Counted from the first letter of the stretch, positions 25,230-35,173 are shown. The stretch: 64,000 nucleotides of DNA from CAYLYP01 sp964387795 (GCA_964387795.1 CAYLYP010000005.1:25876-89875); one strand, 5' to 3'. Numbers and translations are program-made. The notes: generated from the letters alone by a model not told the origin.

Positions 25230-26435
25230 TTATAAGATTTCACTTTCTGATATGAGTTTTAATGACGCATTTTTATCCATTCTGCGTGTTTTAAAATCGT
25301 ATCCCTTGAGTTGGACCAATCCGGGCTTATATCCCTTCTTAATTTGTCCTAAATGGTCCTGAATGCCAAGAAAACATGCTCCATTATAAGTTGCCCATTG
25401 TAATATTTGTTCAATTGGAAAATAGGGGTATCCATGTAGCAGTGCTTTTATCTCTTCAAGTATGCTAAGTGTATGGTTTGATGCCAGACTGTCTGTTCCA
25501 ATCAGCAACCGGTCTGTATAGTCCTCAAAAAGAGAAATATCAGGTAAGCTTTTCTCAATATAAACATTTGAATTGGGACAAAAACAAAAATATACCTTTT
25601 CAAAATATTGATATGCAAACTGAATATCTGTTTTATCTGAAAAAGTATTGTGTACAAGCATCAGGGGATTGTTTTTTGGCAAATATTGCTTTATGGCCCT
25701 CAACGGCTTTTCCCCTGCATTAATAAATTTATAATTGGGGATATGTAATTCATCAATATGTTCCATCAAAGGGCCTTTTGAGTAAAGGAACAATTCATTT
25801 TCACTCTCACTTTCCTGATGGTGAAGGCTTATTTTCCCATTGTTCGCTTCTGCCCAGTTTTTTATTTTCCCAAACAAGGCTGATGATACCGAATATGGGG
25901 CATGGGGTGTGATACTACAGGTGTTATTTCGGATTTTTGCTTTAAGCTCATCAGCCAGTTGAAGCCCTTTTTCAAATACCTCATTTGATTTTAACGGATC
26001 TGAAGCAAAGAGTTCAATAAACGTATGATAAAATAAAGGCGATGCTTCCTTGACCCCAAATGTGATATTTGAATTTGAGATATCTGCCACAGCTACTATG
26101 CCTTCCTGCTGCATTTTTTCATCAGCAGCTTTGATGGCCTGGATAACTATATCCTTGTCTGGCCAGTTTAACTGGCCCACTTGCCTGATAAAGTCTTTGA
26201 TACCCCCTGATAATTGAACAAAACCAAGTGCCCATGAAAATTCCAGGTGGCAATGGCTGTTAACAAATCCTGGCGTGATTATTCCTTCATAATATTCTGC
26301 CCCTTCCAGGTCTGATTCGTACTTTTCCAATGGGACCAAATCCCTGATAAAGCCTTTTTCATCCAGGACTATCATAGTATTGAACTGTATCAATCCTTTG
26401 CCTGGAAACAGGGCCTCACAAATAATTTTTCTCAT
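25230..26435 (-). CDS. Amidohydrolase (adenosine/aminodeoxyfutalosine deaminase-like)
   Basis: Metal-dependent hydrolase of the ATZ/TRZ/cytosine-deaminase group. ATG at 26435 (MRKIICEALFPG) is preferred over 26480. About 401 residues. Metal ligands: HCH in NSHCHLEFSWA (about 62), ITPHAPYSVS (about 180), the substrate and metal residues in LHHQESESE (about 215), HNTFSD (about 262) and GTDSLASN (about 300). The Bacteroidota relatives of this type have been assigned to the futalosine menaquinone route, but no other mqn gene is in the window, so only the general class is secure. Operonic with the deacetylase. Confidence 0.75.
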   Translation of the reverse strand: MRKIICEALFPGKGLIQFNTMIVLDEKGFIRDLVPLEKYESDLEGAEYYEGIITPGFVNSHCHLEFSWALGFVQLSGGIKDFIRQVGQLNWPDKDIVIQAIKAADEKMQQEGIVAVADISNSNITFGVKEASPLFYHTFIELFASDPLKSNEVFEKGLQLADELKAKIRNNTCSITPHAPYSVSSALFGKIKNWAEANNGKISLHHQESESENELFLYSKGPLMEHIDELHIPNYKFINAGEKPLRAIKQYLPKNNPLMLVHNTFSDKTDIQFAYQYFEKVYFCFCPNSNVYIEKSLPDISLFEDYTDRLLIGTDSLASNHTLSILEEIKALLHGYPYFPIEQILQWATYNGACFLGIQDHLGQIKKGYKPGLVQLKGYDFKTRRMDKNASLKLISESEIL

Positions 26436-26664
26436 CCCGGACTGTTTTGTTCTCTCTTGTTTTTTTGATTTTGATTTCAAAATTAAATGAAATAAATGTT
26501 AAAGAAAGATGATACGGCTTTTATTAACATGTTTTATATTTGAATCCGATCCCTTTAAGTCTTAACATCTGTTGTATCATTTTTATTTTTAAGCAGTTTG
26601 TCGCAAATTTCTGTTACCATTAGAAACTAAAACATGAGTGGCAGGGAAAGCTTTACTGCAATTT

Positions 26665-26811
26665 TTATAATAAACAAAATCCCTGCTTCTCAAAAAAATA
26701 ATCTTTGAATGGTCGCTGTTCAAAATTTAAATCTTTTTTTTTCAAGACATCCAAGACTGTGGTATTTCCTGGCAGAAAGTTAAAGTACTTCAGGATGGGG
26801 TCTTTGTTCAT
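26665..26811 (-). CDS. Possible small protein of 48 residues after leader element copy E
   Basis: ATG (rc at 26809-26811) lies 26 nt after the CATCCG block of leader copy E, the same arrangement as for three larger genes. The frame runs 48 codons to TAA at 26665: it begins MNKDPILKYFNFLPGNTT, continues with VLDVLKKKDLNF and ends in FFEKQGFCLL. Composition looks protein-like and no stop interrupts it, but no family was recognised. It could be the 5' end of a decayed longer gene. Confidence 0.45.
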   Translation of the reverse strand: MNKDPILKYFNFLPGNTTVLDVLKKKDLNFEQRPFKDYFFEKQGFCLL

Positions 26812-26905
26812 TTATAACTGGTTGTAATGTTAACAGTCGGATGGAACATCATGTTTCGGCCTGGAAATGGTGTTTGTGATTCTTTCTCAAACGTATTCTT
26901 ATCGT
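26812..26905 (-). promoter_or_regulatory. Leader element, copy E
   Basis: On the minus strand: ACAAACACCATTT, then GAAACATGATGTTC, CATCCG (plus 26838-26843) and the ATG of the 48-codon ORF 26 nt later. The left arm is degenerate. Confidence 0.55.
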
Positions 26906-27242
26906 TGCCAATGATTCAACTTGTTCTATACCATGTTTCTATTTATAATACACCCAATCCCGAACCATATTACTATTTTGTAATTAGATAACCAATAAGG
27001 TAGCAATTACAATATAAGACAATCACACAACTAACATCTTCCCAAGATCTTAATTGGGTCATATTCGCCTCTTATTCGCTTTTGTTCGGTTATTGACAAG
27101 ACCTGCAGCATCCCTTCTATTGTTTTGGCAGCTTGTTGAGAAGTTAATGTGATAAACTTATGCATTTTACATTTATTAACTAATAGAGAATGATGTATGT
27201 GGCAGACATTCAATAGAATATATTTAGGCTGTTGTGAATAAA
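26906..27242. other. AT-rich spacer
   Basis: No convincing gene. A minus-strand 60-codon frame at 27031-27213 has no recognised relatives. Confidence 0.3.
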
Positions 27243-27400
27243 CGTTAAAATTAACTTATTAAACGTTAAAGAAAATCATTTAATAGGCTGGTTTTCAATA
27301 TCATGGATAGGTCACGGTATTACCAAGGATATACCAAGGTCTTATCAGGTTCAGTATCGTCCAAGTGATTATTGGACAAATAATGGAGATGGTATAAAGT
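27243..27400 (+). repeat. Dispersed repeat R1, copy 2
   Basis: Nearly identical to copy 1 from GTTAAAATTAACTTATTAAA through CAGTATCGTCCA, then diverging. Same orientation as the other copies. Confidence 0.8.
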
Positions 27401-27656
27401 TATTGACGATTTACGAATGACGATTTATAATCCTATTTCATTAAGTTTTACAATATGATAAAAATGCATGATTTTATTGGCATTTAGAAAAAGCAAACTC
27501 TTTTAACAAACAGAAAATAAGAATAATAATATCAAATTTTTGCACCAGATTAGCTCTAATGGCACAGATGTTATTTGTAAGATCCTTGTAATCAGATTTA
27601 TATAGCAACCCTGTTGATACTTATACTAAATAGACGGCATTTCAAAACAATATCAC

Positions 27657-27774
27657 CTTAAGGGTTGAGCCGGGGTTGAGGCGGGGTTGAGGCGGGTTTG
27701 AGGCGGGTTTGAGCCGGGTTGAAAGCGGCTCAAGCCCGGTTAAAGTCCGGTTAAAATCCGGCCCGACCCTTAAG
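27657..27774. repeat. GC-rich tandem array inside a 118-bp imperfect palindrome
   Basis: Outer arms CTTAAGGGT (27657-27665) and ACCCTTAAG (27766-27774) are perfect inverted repeats. The left half holds about five direct copies of an 11-12 bp unit GGGTTGAGGCG/GGGTTGAGCCG. The right half holds complementary CAAGCCCGGTT and AAAGTCCGGTT units. Strongly GC-rich against AT-rich surroundings. Confidence 0.75.
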
Positions 27775-27852
27775 ATGAATACTTATTGCTTAGTGGTTAA
27801 TCTCGTTCCTAATTAAAACCACACTATCTGGATACAAAAAGACAATAATAAA

Positions 27853-27886
27853 AAAGCCTGGTTGAAGTATATATCAACCAGGCTTC
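27853..27886 (-). terminator. Rho-independent terminator of gcvP
   Basis: AGCCTGGTTGA / TCAACCAGGCT stem (27855-27865, 27874-27884) followed by a T run on the minus strand, 30 bp after the gcvP stop. Confidence 0.85.
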
Positions 27887-27913
27887 TATGAATTATTAAA
27901 ACAGTTTTAAATG

Positions 27914-30793
27914 CTATTTGTAGCTTTCGATAGGTTCGCAAGCACAAACGAGGTTACGATCGCCATAAGCATCATCGATGCGTGTTACTGGTGTAAAATA
28001 CTTGTCTTTCAGGCTCCAGGGCATAGGGAAAGCTGCCTGTTCGCGGGTATAAGGCCTATCCCATGAAGAGCTGCAAATCTGTGCCATTGTATGAGGTGCT
28101 TTTTTAAGAAGGTTAAGCTCTTTATCGGCTTTGCCTTCTTCGATGGCCTTGATTTCTTCCCTGATACCAATCATTGCTTCAATAAGACGGTCCATTTCTG
28201 ATATTGGCTCACTTTCGGTAGGTTCAACCATCAGGGTTCCATGAACGGGGAATGCAACAGTTGGTGCATGGAAACCATAGTCCATCAAACGTTTTGCAAT
28301 ATCAATGGCTTCAACATTAGCAGTACGCTTAAAGCTGTTACAATCAAGGATCATTTCATGGGCAACATGTCCTTTGTTCCCGGTATAAAGAATTGGGTAA
28401 TAATCCTTCAAACACTCTTTGATGTAATTGGCATTAAAGATTGCCATTTTTGTTGACTGTGCCAATCCTTCAGCCCCAAGCATTTTAATATACCCGTATG
28501 TAATCGGGAGGATAGATGCACTACCAAAAGGACCAGATGCAACTGCATGAACTCCCTGGTTTCCACCAGTTTTTTGCATTGTATGAGTAGGGAGGAATGG
28601 AACAAGGTGTTTGGCAACGCCAATAGGACCTACACCAGGGCCACCACCACCATGAGGGATAGCAAATGTCTTATGTAGGTTTAGATGACAAACATCAGCC
28701 CCAATATTTCCCGGACTGGTAAGTCCAACCTGGGCATTCATATTGGCACCATCCATATAAACCTGACCACCATTATCATGGATAATTTTTGTGAGTTCAA
28801 GGATGCCTTCTTCAAATACCCCGTGAGTAGAAGGATAGGTAACCATGATACAGGAAAGGTTTTGGCGATATTGTTCGGCTTTGGCCTTCAAATCTGCCAG
28901 GTCAATATTACCATTATCGTCACATTTAACAACCACAACCTGTAAGCCAGCCATAACAGCGCTGGCAGGGTTGGTACCATGAGCTGAACTTGGGATAAGC
29001 ACAACATTACGATGGTGCTCGCCTTTGCTTTCCTGATATGCCCTGATCACATTCAAACCTGAATATTCGCCTGAAGCACCAGAATTGGGCATAAATGACA
29101 TAGCAGCAAATCCGGTGATTTCAGCAAGGTCTTTATCCAGTTCTTTAATCATCTCCATATATCCACCAGCCTGATCAATTGGGGCAAATGGGTGCAGGGA
29201 ATTAAACTCAGGCCAGCTTAATGCAAACATCTCAGAGGCAGCATTAAGTTTCATGGTACAAGAGCCAAGGGGAATCATGCAACGGTTAAGTGCAAGGTCT
29301 TTGTTCTCCATTGACTTTAAATACCTCATCATTTCAGTTTCTGAATGATAGGTATTAAAGACTTCATGAGTGAGGTAAGTTGATTTTCTCTGATAATCAG
29401 CAGGGAAAGTAGTTATTTTTTCGCATTCTGCAGGTTTGCAGACAAACTCAGTAAATGATTTTCCGTTTGCCTTGGCAAAGACAGACAGTATTGTATTTAT
29501 TTCTTTAAGTTCAGTAACTTCATCAATACTGATACCAATGGTTTTGTCATCAATATATCTTAAGTTCATTTCAGCTTCCAATGCCATTTTACGGATAGCG
29601 TCAATAGAAACGCCCTGTGGAAGTTCAATCTGAAGGGTATCAAAGAAAGCCTGGTTAAGCTGCTTGTATCCATATTTACGGATTTCAGCATCAAGGACAC
29701 CTGCAAGGATGTTGATATGGCGGGCAATCCTTTTAATGCCTTCGGCACCATGATAAACGGCATACATACCGGCCATCATTGCAAGTAAGGCCTGGGCTGT
29801 ACAAATATTTGAAGTAGCTTTTTCACGTTTGATATGCTGTTCGCGGGTCTGAAGTGCCATACGTAAAGCGCGGTTTCCATCAGCATCAACAGAAATACCA
29901 ATAATACGGCCAGGGATGCTTCTTTTAAAAGACTCTTTGGTAGCCATATAACCAGCATGAGGGCCGCCAAAACCCATTGGAAGGCCAAAACGCTGTACTG
30001 AACCTACAACGGCATCAGCGCCCCATTCGCCCGGAGGGGTAAGTAATGCAAGGCTAAGAAGGTCGGCTGCAACAACAACATTAACCTGATTTTCGTGAGC
30101 TTTGTTTACAAATTTCTCATAACAGCAAATGTTACCACGTTCATCAGGATATTGGACCAATGCACCAAAAAAGCCTTCAGCGAGGTTTATCTGTTCATAA
30201 TTGCCTATTACAAGTTCAATATTTAATGATTTTGATCTGTTTTTTAACACATCAATAGTCTGAGGGAAGGTTTTTTCGCTGACAAAGAAACGGTTGGAAC
30301 CAGCTTTTACCTGATCTCTGGATCTTGAATTAAAAAACATAATCATGGCTTCGGCGCTTGCAGTACCCTCATCCAATAAAGAAGCATTGGCGATTTCCAT
30401 GCCTGTCAGGTCGCTGATCATTGTCTGATAGTTAAGCAGTGCTTCAAGGCGTCCCTGGCTAATCTCGGCCTGGTATGGGGTATAGGCAGTATACCAACCC
30501 GGGTTTTCCAAAACATTACGCAATATCACCGAAGGGGTAATGGTTCCATAATAACCCATTCCGATAAAATTGCGGAACAATTTATTCTTACTGCCAAGTG
30601 CTTTTAAATGATTGATATATTGATACTCGCTCATTCCTCCTTCAACAGCCAGGGGTTTTTTCAACCTTATTGCCGAGGGAATAGTTTCATCAATGAGTTG
30701 GTCAACGGACGATACACCGATTTTTTTCAACATTTTCTCCAAATCTTTTCCTCTGGGGCCAATGTGACGGTGAACGAAATTATTGGTAATCAT
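27914..30793 (-). CDS. gcvP: Glycine dehydrogenase (decarboxylating), P-protein
   Basis: PLP enzyme of the glycine cleavage system, decarboxylating glycine and passing the aminomethyl group to the lipoyl H-protein. At 959 residues this is the fused single-chain form, with the N-terminal half (start FVHRHIGPRGKDLEKMLKK) and C-terminal half both present rather than gcvPA/gcvPB. The PLP lysine lies in HLNLHKTFAIPHGGGGPGVG near residue 700. SCTMKLNAASEM and the SSAHGTNPASA loop are other hallmarks. No gcvT or gcvH adjoins it, and no glycine riboswitch was recognised upstream. Closed by a strong terminator. Confidence 0.97.
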   Translation of the reverse strand: MITNNFVHRHIGPRGKDLEKMLKKIGVSSVDQLIDETIPSAIRLKKPLAVEGGMSEYQYINHLKALGSKNKLFRNFIGMGYYGTITPSVILRNVLENPGWYTAYTPYQAEISQGRLEALLNYQTMISDLTGMEIANASLLDEGTASAEAMIMFFNSRSRDQVKAGSNRFFVSEKTFPQTIDVLKNRSKSLNIELVIGNYEQINLAEGFFGALVQYPDERGNICCYEKFVNKAHENQVNVVVAADLLSLALLTPPGEWGADAVVGSVQRFGLPMGFGGPHAGYMATKESFKRSIPGRIIGISVDADGNRALRMALQTREQHIKREKATSNICTAQALLAMMAGMYAVYHGAEGIKRIARHINILAGVLDAEIRKYGYKQLNQAFFDTLQIELPQGVSIDAIRKMALEAEMNLRYIDDKTIGISIDEVTELKEINTILSVFAKANGKSFTEFVCKPAECEKITTFPADYQRKSTYLTHEVFNTYHSETEMMRYLKSMENKDLALNRCMIPLGSCTMKLNAASEMFALSWPEFNSLHPFAPIDQAGGYMEMIKELDKDLAEITGFAAMSFMPNSGASGEYSGLNVIRAYQESKGEHHRNVVLIPSSAHGTNPASAVMAGLQVVVVKCDDNGNIDLADLKAKAEQYRQNLSCIMVTYPSTHGVFEEGILELTKIIHDNGGQVYMDGANMNAQVGLTSPGNIGADVCHLNLHKTFAIPHGGGGPGVGPIGVAKHLVPFLPTHTMQKTGGNQGVHAVASGPFGSASILPITYGYIKMLGAEGLAQSTKMAIFNANYIKECLKDYYPILYTGNKGHVAHEMILDCNSFKRTANVEAIDIAKRLMDYGFHAPTVAFPVHGTLMVEPTESEPISEMDRLIEAMIGIREEIKAIEEGKADKELNLLKKAPHTMAQICSSSWDRPYTREQAAFPMPWSLKDKYFTPVTRIDDAYGDRNLVCACEPIESYK

Positions 30794-31118
30794 CGTGTTG
30801 TGATTTTATTGTGAGACAAAGAACTTTTAAAAATTTTGCAGCAAATGTAATAATAAATCTAAGTTTTATCTATCAGAAAACCTATTATTCAAAGCTGTCA
30901 AAAAAAAATTAATAGTACATTAACAAATTCATTTTCCATTCCTATACGATAAAGAGGTGATAAATGGATTGCTAACATAATCAGTTAATACACATGCAAA
31001 TGAAAGATTGCATAATTATAGAAAAAATAAGGTAAGTTTTTATTGATAAAGGTTGTTAAATATAAAACAGGCTTTACATCCGGGAGATAAATACAGGAAA
31101 TAATAAAATGGAAATCAT
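30794..31118. other. Divergent promoter region between gcvP and the ABC-F gene
   Basis: AT-rich, no gene seen. Confidence 0.4.
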
Positions 31119-31126
31119 TACTTTTG
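31119..31126 (+). promoter_or_regulatory. -7 box TACTTTTG upstream of the ABC-F gene
   Basis: Matches TAnnTTTG and is followed by CACAAAATAATAAT, giving a short leader of about 10 nt before the ATG at 31143. Confidence 0.55.
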
Positions 31127-31142
31127 CACAAAATAATAATTT

Positions 31143-33086
31143 ATGTTCTCTGCGAATCATATTACTGTCCAGTTTGGCGGTAACAGTTTATTTGAAGATG
31201 TTTCGTTTATAATAAATGAGAAAGACCGGATTGGGCTTGTTGGAAAAAACGGAGCAGGGAAAACAACCCTGATGAGGGTTTTTATGGGAGTGGTTGCTCC
31301 CGAGACGGGCAATGTGGTGATTCCCTCAGACCGTACAGTGGGATACCTGCCCCAGGAAATGCCTTTAACAAGTAGTAAAGCTGTGATGGAAGAAACACTT
31401 ACAGCTTTTTTTGAAGTAAACAGGGTAGAAGAAAAAATACAAAAGCTTTCGCTTGAGATTCAGAACAGAGAGGATTATGAATCGGAATCATACTTAAAGC
31501 TTATCCACCAGTTGGATGAGGCCAATCATCAGTTTCAGGTATTGGGAGGACATACCCGTCTTGCTGATGCTGAAAAGGTGTTGTTGGGTTTGGGCTTTTC
31601 AACAAATGATTTTCAAAGGCCTATGGCTTCTTTTAGTGGGGGCTGGCAAATGAGGGTCGAACTGGCAAAGATTCTTCTCAGGAGGCCTGCCTTATTGCTT
31701 CTGGATGAGCCTACCAACCATCTTGACATCGAATCAATACAATGGTTGGAAAGTTTTTTGATCCCTTATCCCGGAGCAGTGATGGTTATTTCGCACGACC
31801 GTGCTTTTCTGGATAACCTTTGCAAAAGGACCATTGAGATTTCGAATAAGAAGATTTATGATTATAAAGCCAATTATACTGAATATGTAGAGTTGAGGGC
31901 TGAAAGATTTGAACAGGAACTGGCAGCATATACAAACCAGCAAAAGCAAATAGCCCAGACAGAAAGGTTTATTGAACGGTTTAGGGCTAAGGCCACCAAA
32001 GCCAAGCAAGTACAATCAAGGGTAAAGCTTCTTGAAAAAATTGACAGGATAGAAGTTGATAATATAGACAATTCGGCCATTCATTTCAGGTTCCCACCTG
32101 CCCCACAATCAGGAAAGCTTGTGGTAACAGCCGAAGGGGTGTGTAAAACTTATCCTCAGAAAACGGTATTGAAAAACCTTGATTTTGTAATCAATAAAGG
32201 TGACAGGGTTGCCTTTGTGGGTAAAAACGGAGAAGGGAAAACAACGCTTTCGCGGATAATCCTTGACTTATTGGATTATGAAGGAAAGATAACATTAGGG
32301 CATAATGTGATAACAGGTTATTTTGCACAAAACCAGACTGAATTGCTAGATGGTGAAAAAACAGTATTTGAAACACTGGATCACATAGCAGTGGGAGATG
32401 TGCGCACCAGGATTAGAAATATCCTTGGAGGTTTCCTGTTTGGGGGCGATGCCATTGATAAAAAGGTGAAAGTGCTTTCGGGAGGTGAGAAAACAAGGCT
32501 TGCCCTGGCCGGATTATTGTTAAGCCCGATAAACCTGTTGGTGCTTGATGAGCCAACCAACCATCTTGACATGCGTTCAAAGGATATTCTTAAAAGTGCA
32601 TTGCTTCAGTTTGATGGAACCTTAATAATTGTATCTCACGACAGGGATTTCTTACAAGGATTGTCAAACAGGGTATTTGAGTTTAAGAACCAACAGATTC
32701 GTGAATATCTTGGTGATATTTATGATTTTATTGAAGCAAGGCAGCTGGAATCGTTAAAAGACCTTGAGTCACCTGCTTTGAAACAAAAAAACGAGAAATC
32801 ACAATCCGTATCGGAAAGCAAGGAACAATGGGAGAAAAAGAAACTTATTGAAAAAGAAGCCCGCCGTTTGAAAACACTGATTGAAAAGTGTGAGTCAAAG
32901 CATGCTGAATTGGAAAAAGAACTTGAGAAATTAAGTTCCCAACTTAGTAATCCTGAAAATCCAACCGAAACAGACTACAAAGCACTGTATGAAAAGCATA
33001 CAAGGATAAAAGAGGAGATAAATAAAACCACAGAGGAATGGGAATCCTTGCACCTACAGATAGATTCACTTTCAGAGGATAAGTAG
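31143..33086 (+). CDS. ABC-F family ATPase (Uup/YdiF-like)
   Basis: Soluble twin-ATPase of the ABC-F type, which binds ribosomes and relieves translational problems, with no membrane domain. Its 647 residues carry Walker A GKNGAGKTTLM and signature FSGGWQMRVELAK in domain 1, then Walker A GKNGEGKTTLS and signature LSGGEKTRLALAG in domain 2. Each domain also has LLLDEPTNHLD or LVLDEPTNHLD. The interdomain linker (about residues 240-310) is charged and helical, and a C-terminal coiled coil (about 560-645) is present. No antibiotic-resistance subtype can be assigned. Ends 9 bp from the opposing regulator gene. Confidence 0.93.
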   Translation: MFSANHITVQFGGNSLFEDVSFIINEKDRIGLVGKNGAGKTTLMRVFMGVVAPETGNVVIPSDRTVGYLPQEMPLTSSKAVMEETLTAFFEVNRVEEKIQKLSLEIQNREDYESESYLKLIHQLDEANHQFQVLGGHTRLADAEKVLLGLGFSTNDFQRPMASFSGGWQMRVELAKILLRRPALLLLDEPTNHLDIESIQWLESFLIPYPGAVMVISHDRAFLDNLCKRTIEISNKKIYDYKANYTEYVELRAERFEQELAAYTNQQKQIAQTERFIERFRAKATKAKQVQSRVKLLEKIDRIEVDNIDNSAIHFRFPPAPQSGKLVVTAEGVCKTYPQKTVLKNLDFVINKGDRVAFVGKNGEGKTTLSRIILDLLDYEGKITLGHNVITGYFAQNQTELLDGEKTVFETLDHIAVGDVRTRIRNILGGFLFGGDAIDKKVKVLSGGEKTRLALAGLLLSPINLLVLDEPTNHLDMRSKDILKSALLQFDGTLIIVSHDRDFLQGLSNRVFEFKNQQIREYLGDIYDFIEARQLESLKDLESPALKQKNEKSQSVSESKEQWEKKKLIEKEARRLKTLIEKCESKHAELEKELEKLSSQLSNPENPTETDYKALYEKHTRIKEEINKTTEEWESLHLQIDSLSEDK

Positions 33087-33095
33087 CCCAAAGGC

Positions 33096-33749
33096 TTATT
33101 TTATTTTTACGATATTATTTTTAATGGCATAGATGACCAGCTCGGCAGTGCTATTAAGTTTTAGCTTCTTCATAATATTTGACTTGTGGGCTTCAATGGT
33201 CCTGACACTTATACAAAACCTATCTGCCATTTGCTGATTGGTAAGACCGGAAGTAATCAACCTTAAAACTTCGACTTCCCTTTCGGTGAGTTTTGCCGAA
33301 TGATCTTTTGCATTTTTATTTTTAAGGAAATTATCAATAAGTATTTCGGAAACAAAGCCTTTAGAATAATGTTCACCTTTGACAACTGCCCTGATGGATT
33401 CAATAAGTTGGCCAGGTTTGAAGTTTTTTGGAACATAAGCCATTGCACCAGCTTCAAAGCCATTTACAATAACATCTTCATTCACGGAACTGCTATGTAG
33501 TACAACCTTGATATGAGGAAAATGCCTTGTAATTTGTTCAGTGACCTCAATACCAGACATTCCGGGCAAAGAAATATCAAGAATCACCACATCAGGGGAT
33601 AATTCCCTTATTTTATCAAGTGCTTCTTCCCCGTCCTTTGCAACGCCAATTAACTTCATGTCGGCAACTTTTGATATCACCGTACGCACTGCAAGCACAA
33701 TCAAATCATGGTCGTCAACTACCAGAACCTTAATTTTTTCCATCAACAA
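33096..33749 (-). CDS. NarL/LuxR-family response regulator
   Basis: The 217 residues comprise an N-terminal receiver (DDHDLIVLAV acid pocket, phospho-acceptor Asp in DVVILDISLPG near residue 58, Thr/Ser in VVLHSSS, Lys in YVPKNFKPG) and a C-terminal LuxR helix-turn-helix (LTEREVEVLRLI to IEAHKSNIMKKL). Codon-adjacent ATGs (MLMEKIKV) leave the exact start uncertain by two codons. No histidine kinase adjoins it; the nearest kinase, at 39-41.5 kb, is not in the same operon. Convergent with the ABC-F gene. Target genes unknown. Confidence 0.92.
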   Translation of the reverse strand: MLMEKIKVLVVDDHDLIVLAVRTVISKVADMKLIGVAKDGEEALDKIRELSPDVVILDISLPGMSGIEVTEQITRHFPHIKVVLHSSSVNEDVIVNGFEAGAMAYVPKNFKPGQLIESIRAVVKGEHYSKGFVSEILIDNFLKNKNAKDHSAKLTEREVEVLRLITSGLTNQQMADRFCISVRTIEAHKSNIMKKLKLNSTAELVIYAIKNNIVKIK

Positions 33750-33874
33750 TTAAAAATTATGACAAATTGTTGTCTAACAAATCTTATTATCGACAAAAAT
33801 ATAAAAAATATCGTAATTAAAAACGCTGTTACGGATATAAAAATAATTTAACCTAAATTAATAATCAAAAAAAG

Positions 33875-35119
33875 CTATTCATACCTCAAAGCATCAATTG
33901 GATCAAGGCGGGCTGCCTTGGCAGCAGGATAGTATCCTGCAATTAATCCAACACCAAAACAAAGAGTAATTCCCAGGAGTATCCATCTCCATGGAATAAT
34001 GAGCGAACTGCCAAAAATCATTGATATTCCGTTGCCTGCAAGGATTCCTAAAATAATTCCAGCAATTCCGCCAAACTGGCAAATAACAATTGCTTCAGCT
34101 AAAAACTGAAGTTTTATGTTTTTACGGGTTGCCCCCAATGCTTTCCTTACGCCTATTTCACGGGTACGTTCGGTAACTGAAACCAACATGATGTTCATCA
34201 GGCCAATAGCTGCCCCGGCAAGTGTAATTAATCCAATCAGGGTTGCAGCCATGGTCACATAGCTTATATTCTCAATAAGCATCTGAGCGATATTATCACT
34301 TTTTGCAACCTCAAAATTATCTGGTTCTCCAGCCTTTAAATTTCTAATAATCCTAAACTGGCCAGTTGCTTCACTAGTGGCAGCTTCCAATTGTTCAACA
34401 TCTAAAACGCTCACACTAATCGTGAAATTCATTTCTGGCCTTGGAAATTGATGCCTGACAGCCTGTATAGGGACAATGCAATTGTTATCCCCGCTAAACC
34501 CAAAGCTGGAGCCTTTTTCTTTTAACACCCCAATCACCTGGTATTTAACTGTATTGATGCCAATATATTTTCCAACCGGATCCTCATTCTTTTCAAAAAC
34601 TTTATTGGCAAGTTGTTTGCCAATTATTGCAACCCTCATCCCATACATCATTTCAGTTGGTGTGAAGTTCCTGCCACCCTCGAGCTCATAACCGGAGGTA
34701 TTGAGATAGTTCTCGTCTGTTCCATTGACAGAAACATTTGGATGGCTTCTTTTTGAACCATGCTGAACGATTGCATTTCCTGTTCCCCATGTGGACACTG
34801 AGACATATGAAGGAAAAGCAAAAGATTCTTTAAAACTCATGGCTTCATCAAGAGTAATGATACGGTACCTTTTAGGTTTCGAACCCGGACCCCCTGACTG
34901 CACCCTCATCTCCCGGTTGCGAATTGTCATACTATTGGCCCCAAGGCGGCTAAAGTTATCGCTAATGGCATTTTTAATTGAATCAATAGCGGTAAGGATT
35001 CCTACCAAAGCCATAATCCCGACAGAGATAATAAGGATTGTGAGAACAGCCCTGAGCATGTGAGTCCTAATGGCAGTCAATGAGACTTTTAAGTTTTCTA
35101 AAAGCGTAAAAGCGTTCAT
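33875..35119 (-). CDS. ABC transporter permease of the MacB/FtsX type
   Basis: The 414 residues have one N-terminal helix (about 22-45), a large periplasmic MacB_PCD domain (about 50-270) and three C-terminal helices (about 285-310, 330-360, 372-395) forming the FtsX fold, with the signature VTERTREIGVRKALGAT before helix 3. It ends ARLDPIDALRYE, the usual tail. Such permeases work with a MacB-type ATPase and often a membrane fusion protein, but neither is adjacent in this window, so the partner must lie elsewhere. 54 bp separate it from upp upstream. Confidence 0.92.
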   Translation of the reverse strand: MNAFTLLENLKVSLTAIRTHMLRAVLTILIISVGIMALVGILTAIDSIKNAISDNFSRLGANSMTIRNREMRVQSGGPGSKPKRYRIITLDEAMSFKESFAFPSYVSVSTWGTGNAIVQHGSKRSHPNVSVNGTDENYLNTSGYELEGGRNFTPTEMMYGMRVAIIGKQLANKVFEKNEDPVGKYIGINTVKYQVIGVLKEKGSSFGFSGDNNCIVPIQAVRHQFPRPEMNFTISVSVLDVEQLEAATSEATGQFRIIRNLKAGEPDNFEVAKSDNIAQMLIENISYVTMAATLIGLITLAGAAIGLMNIMLVSVTERTREIGVRKALGATRKNIKLQFLAEAIVICQFGGIAGIILGILAGNGISMIFGSSLIIPWRWILLGITLCFGVGLIAGYYPAAKAARLDPIDALRYE

Positions 35120-35173
35120 AATTCAGGGCATTAATAGTAAAACCAAAGAGAGAAGGGAAACAAAAGAAAAAAA

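Noticed and set aside
27031..27213. Minus-strand frame of 60 codons
   Set aside because: Reading is mildly protein-like, but no start signal, family or neighbour supports it.
30794..31118. Glycine riboswitch upstream of gcvP
   Set aside because: No tandem aptamer signature; the AT-rich spacer shows no such conserved core.
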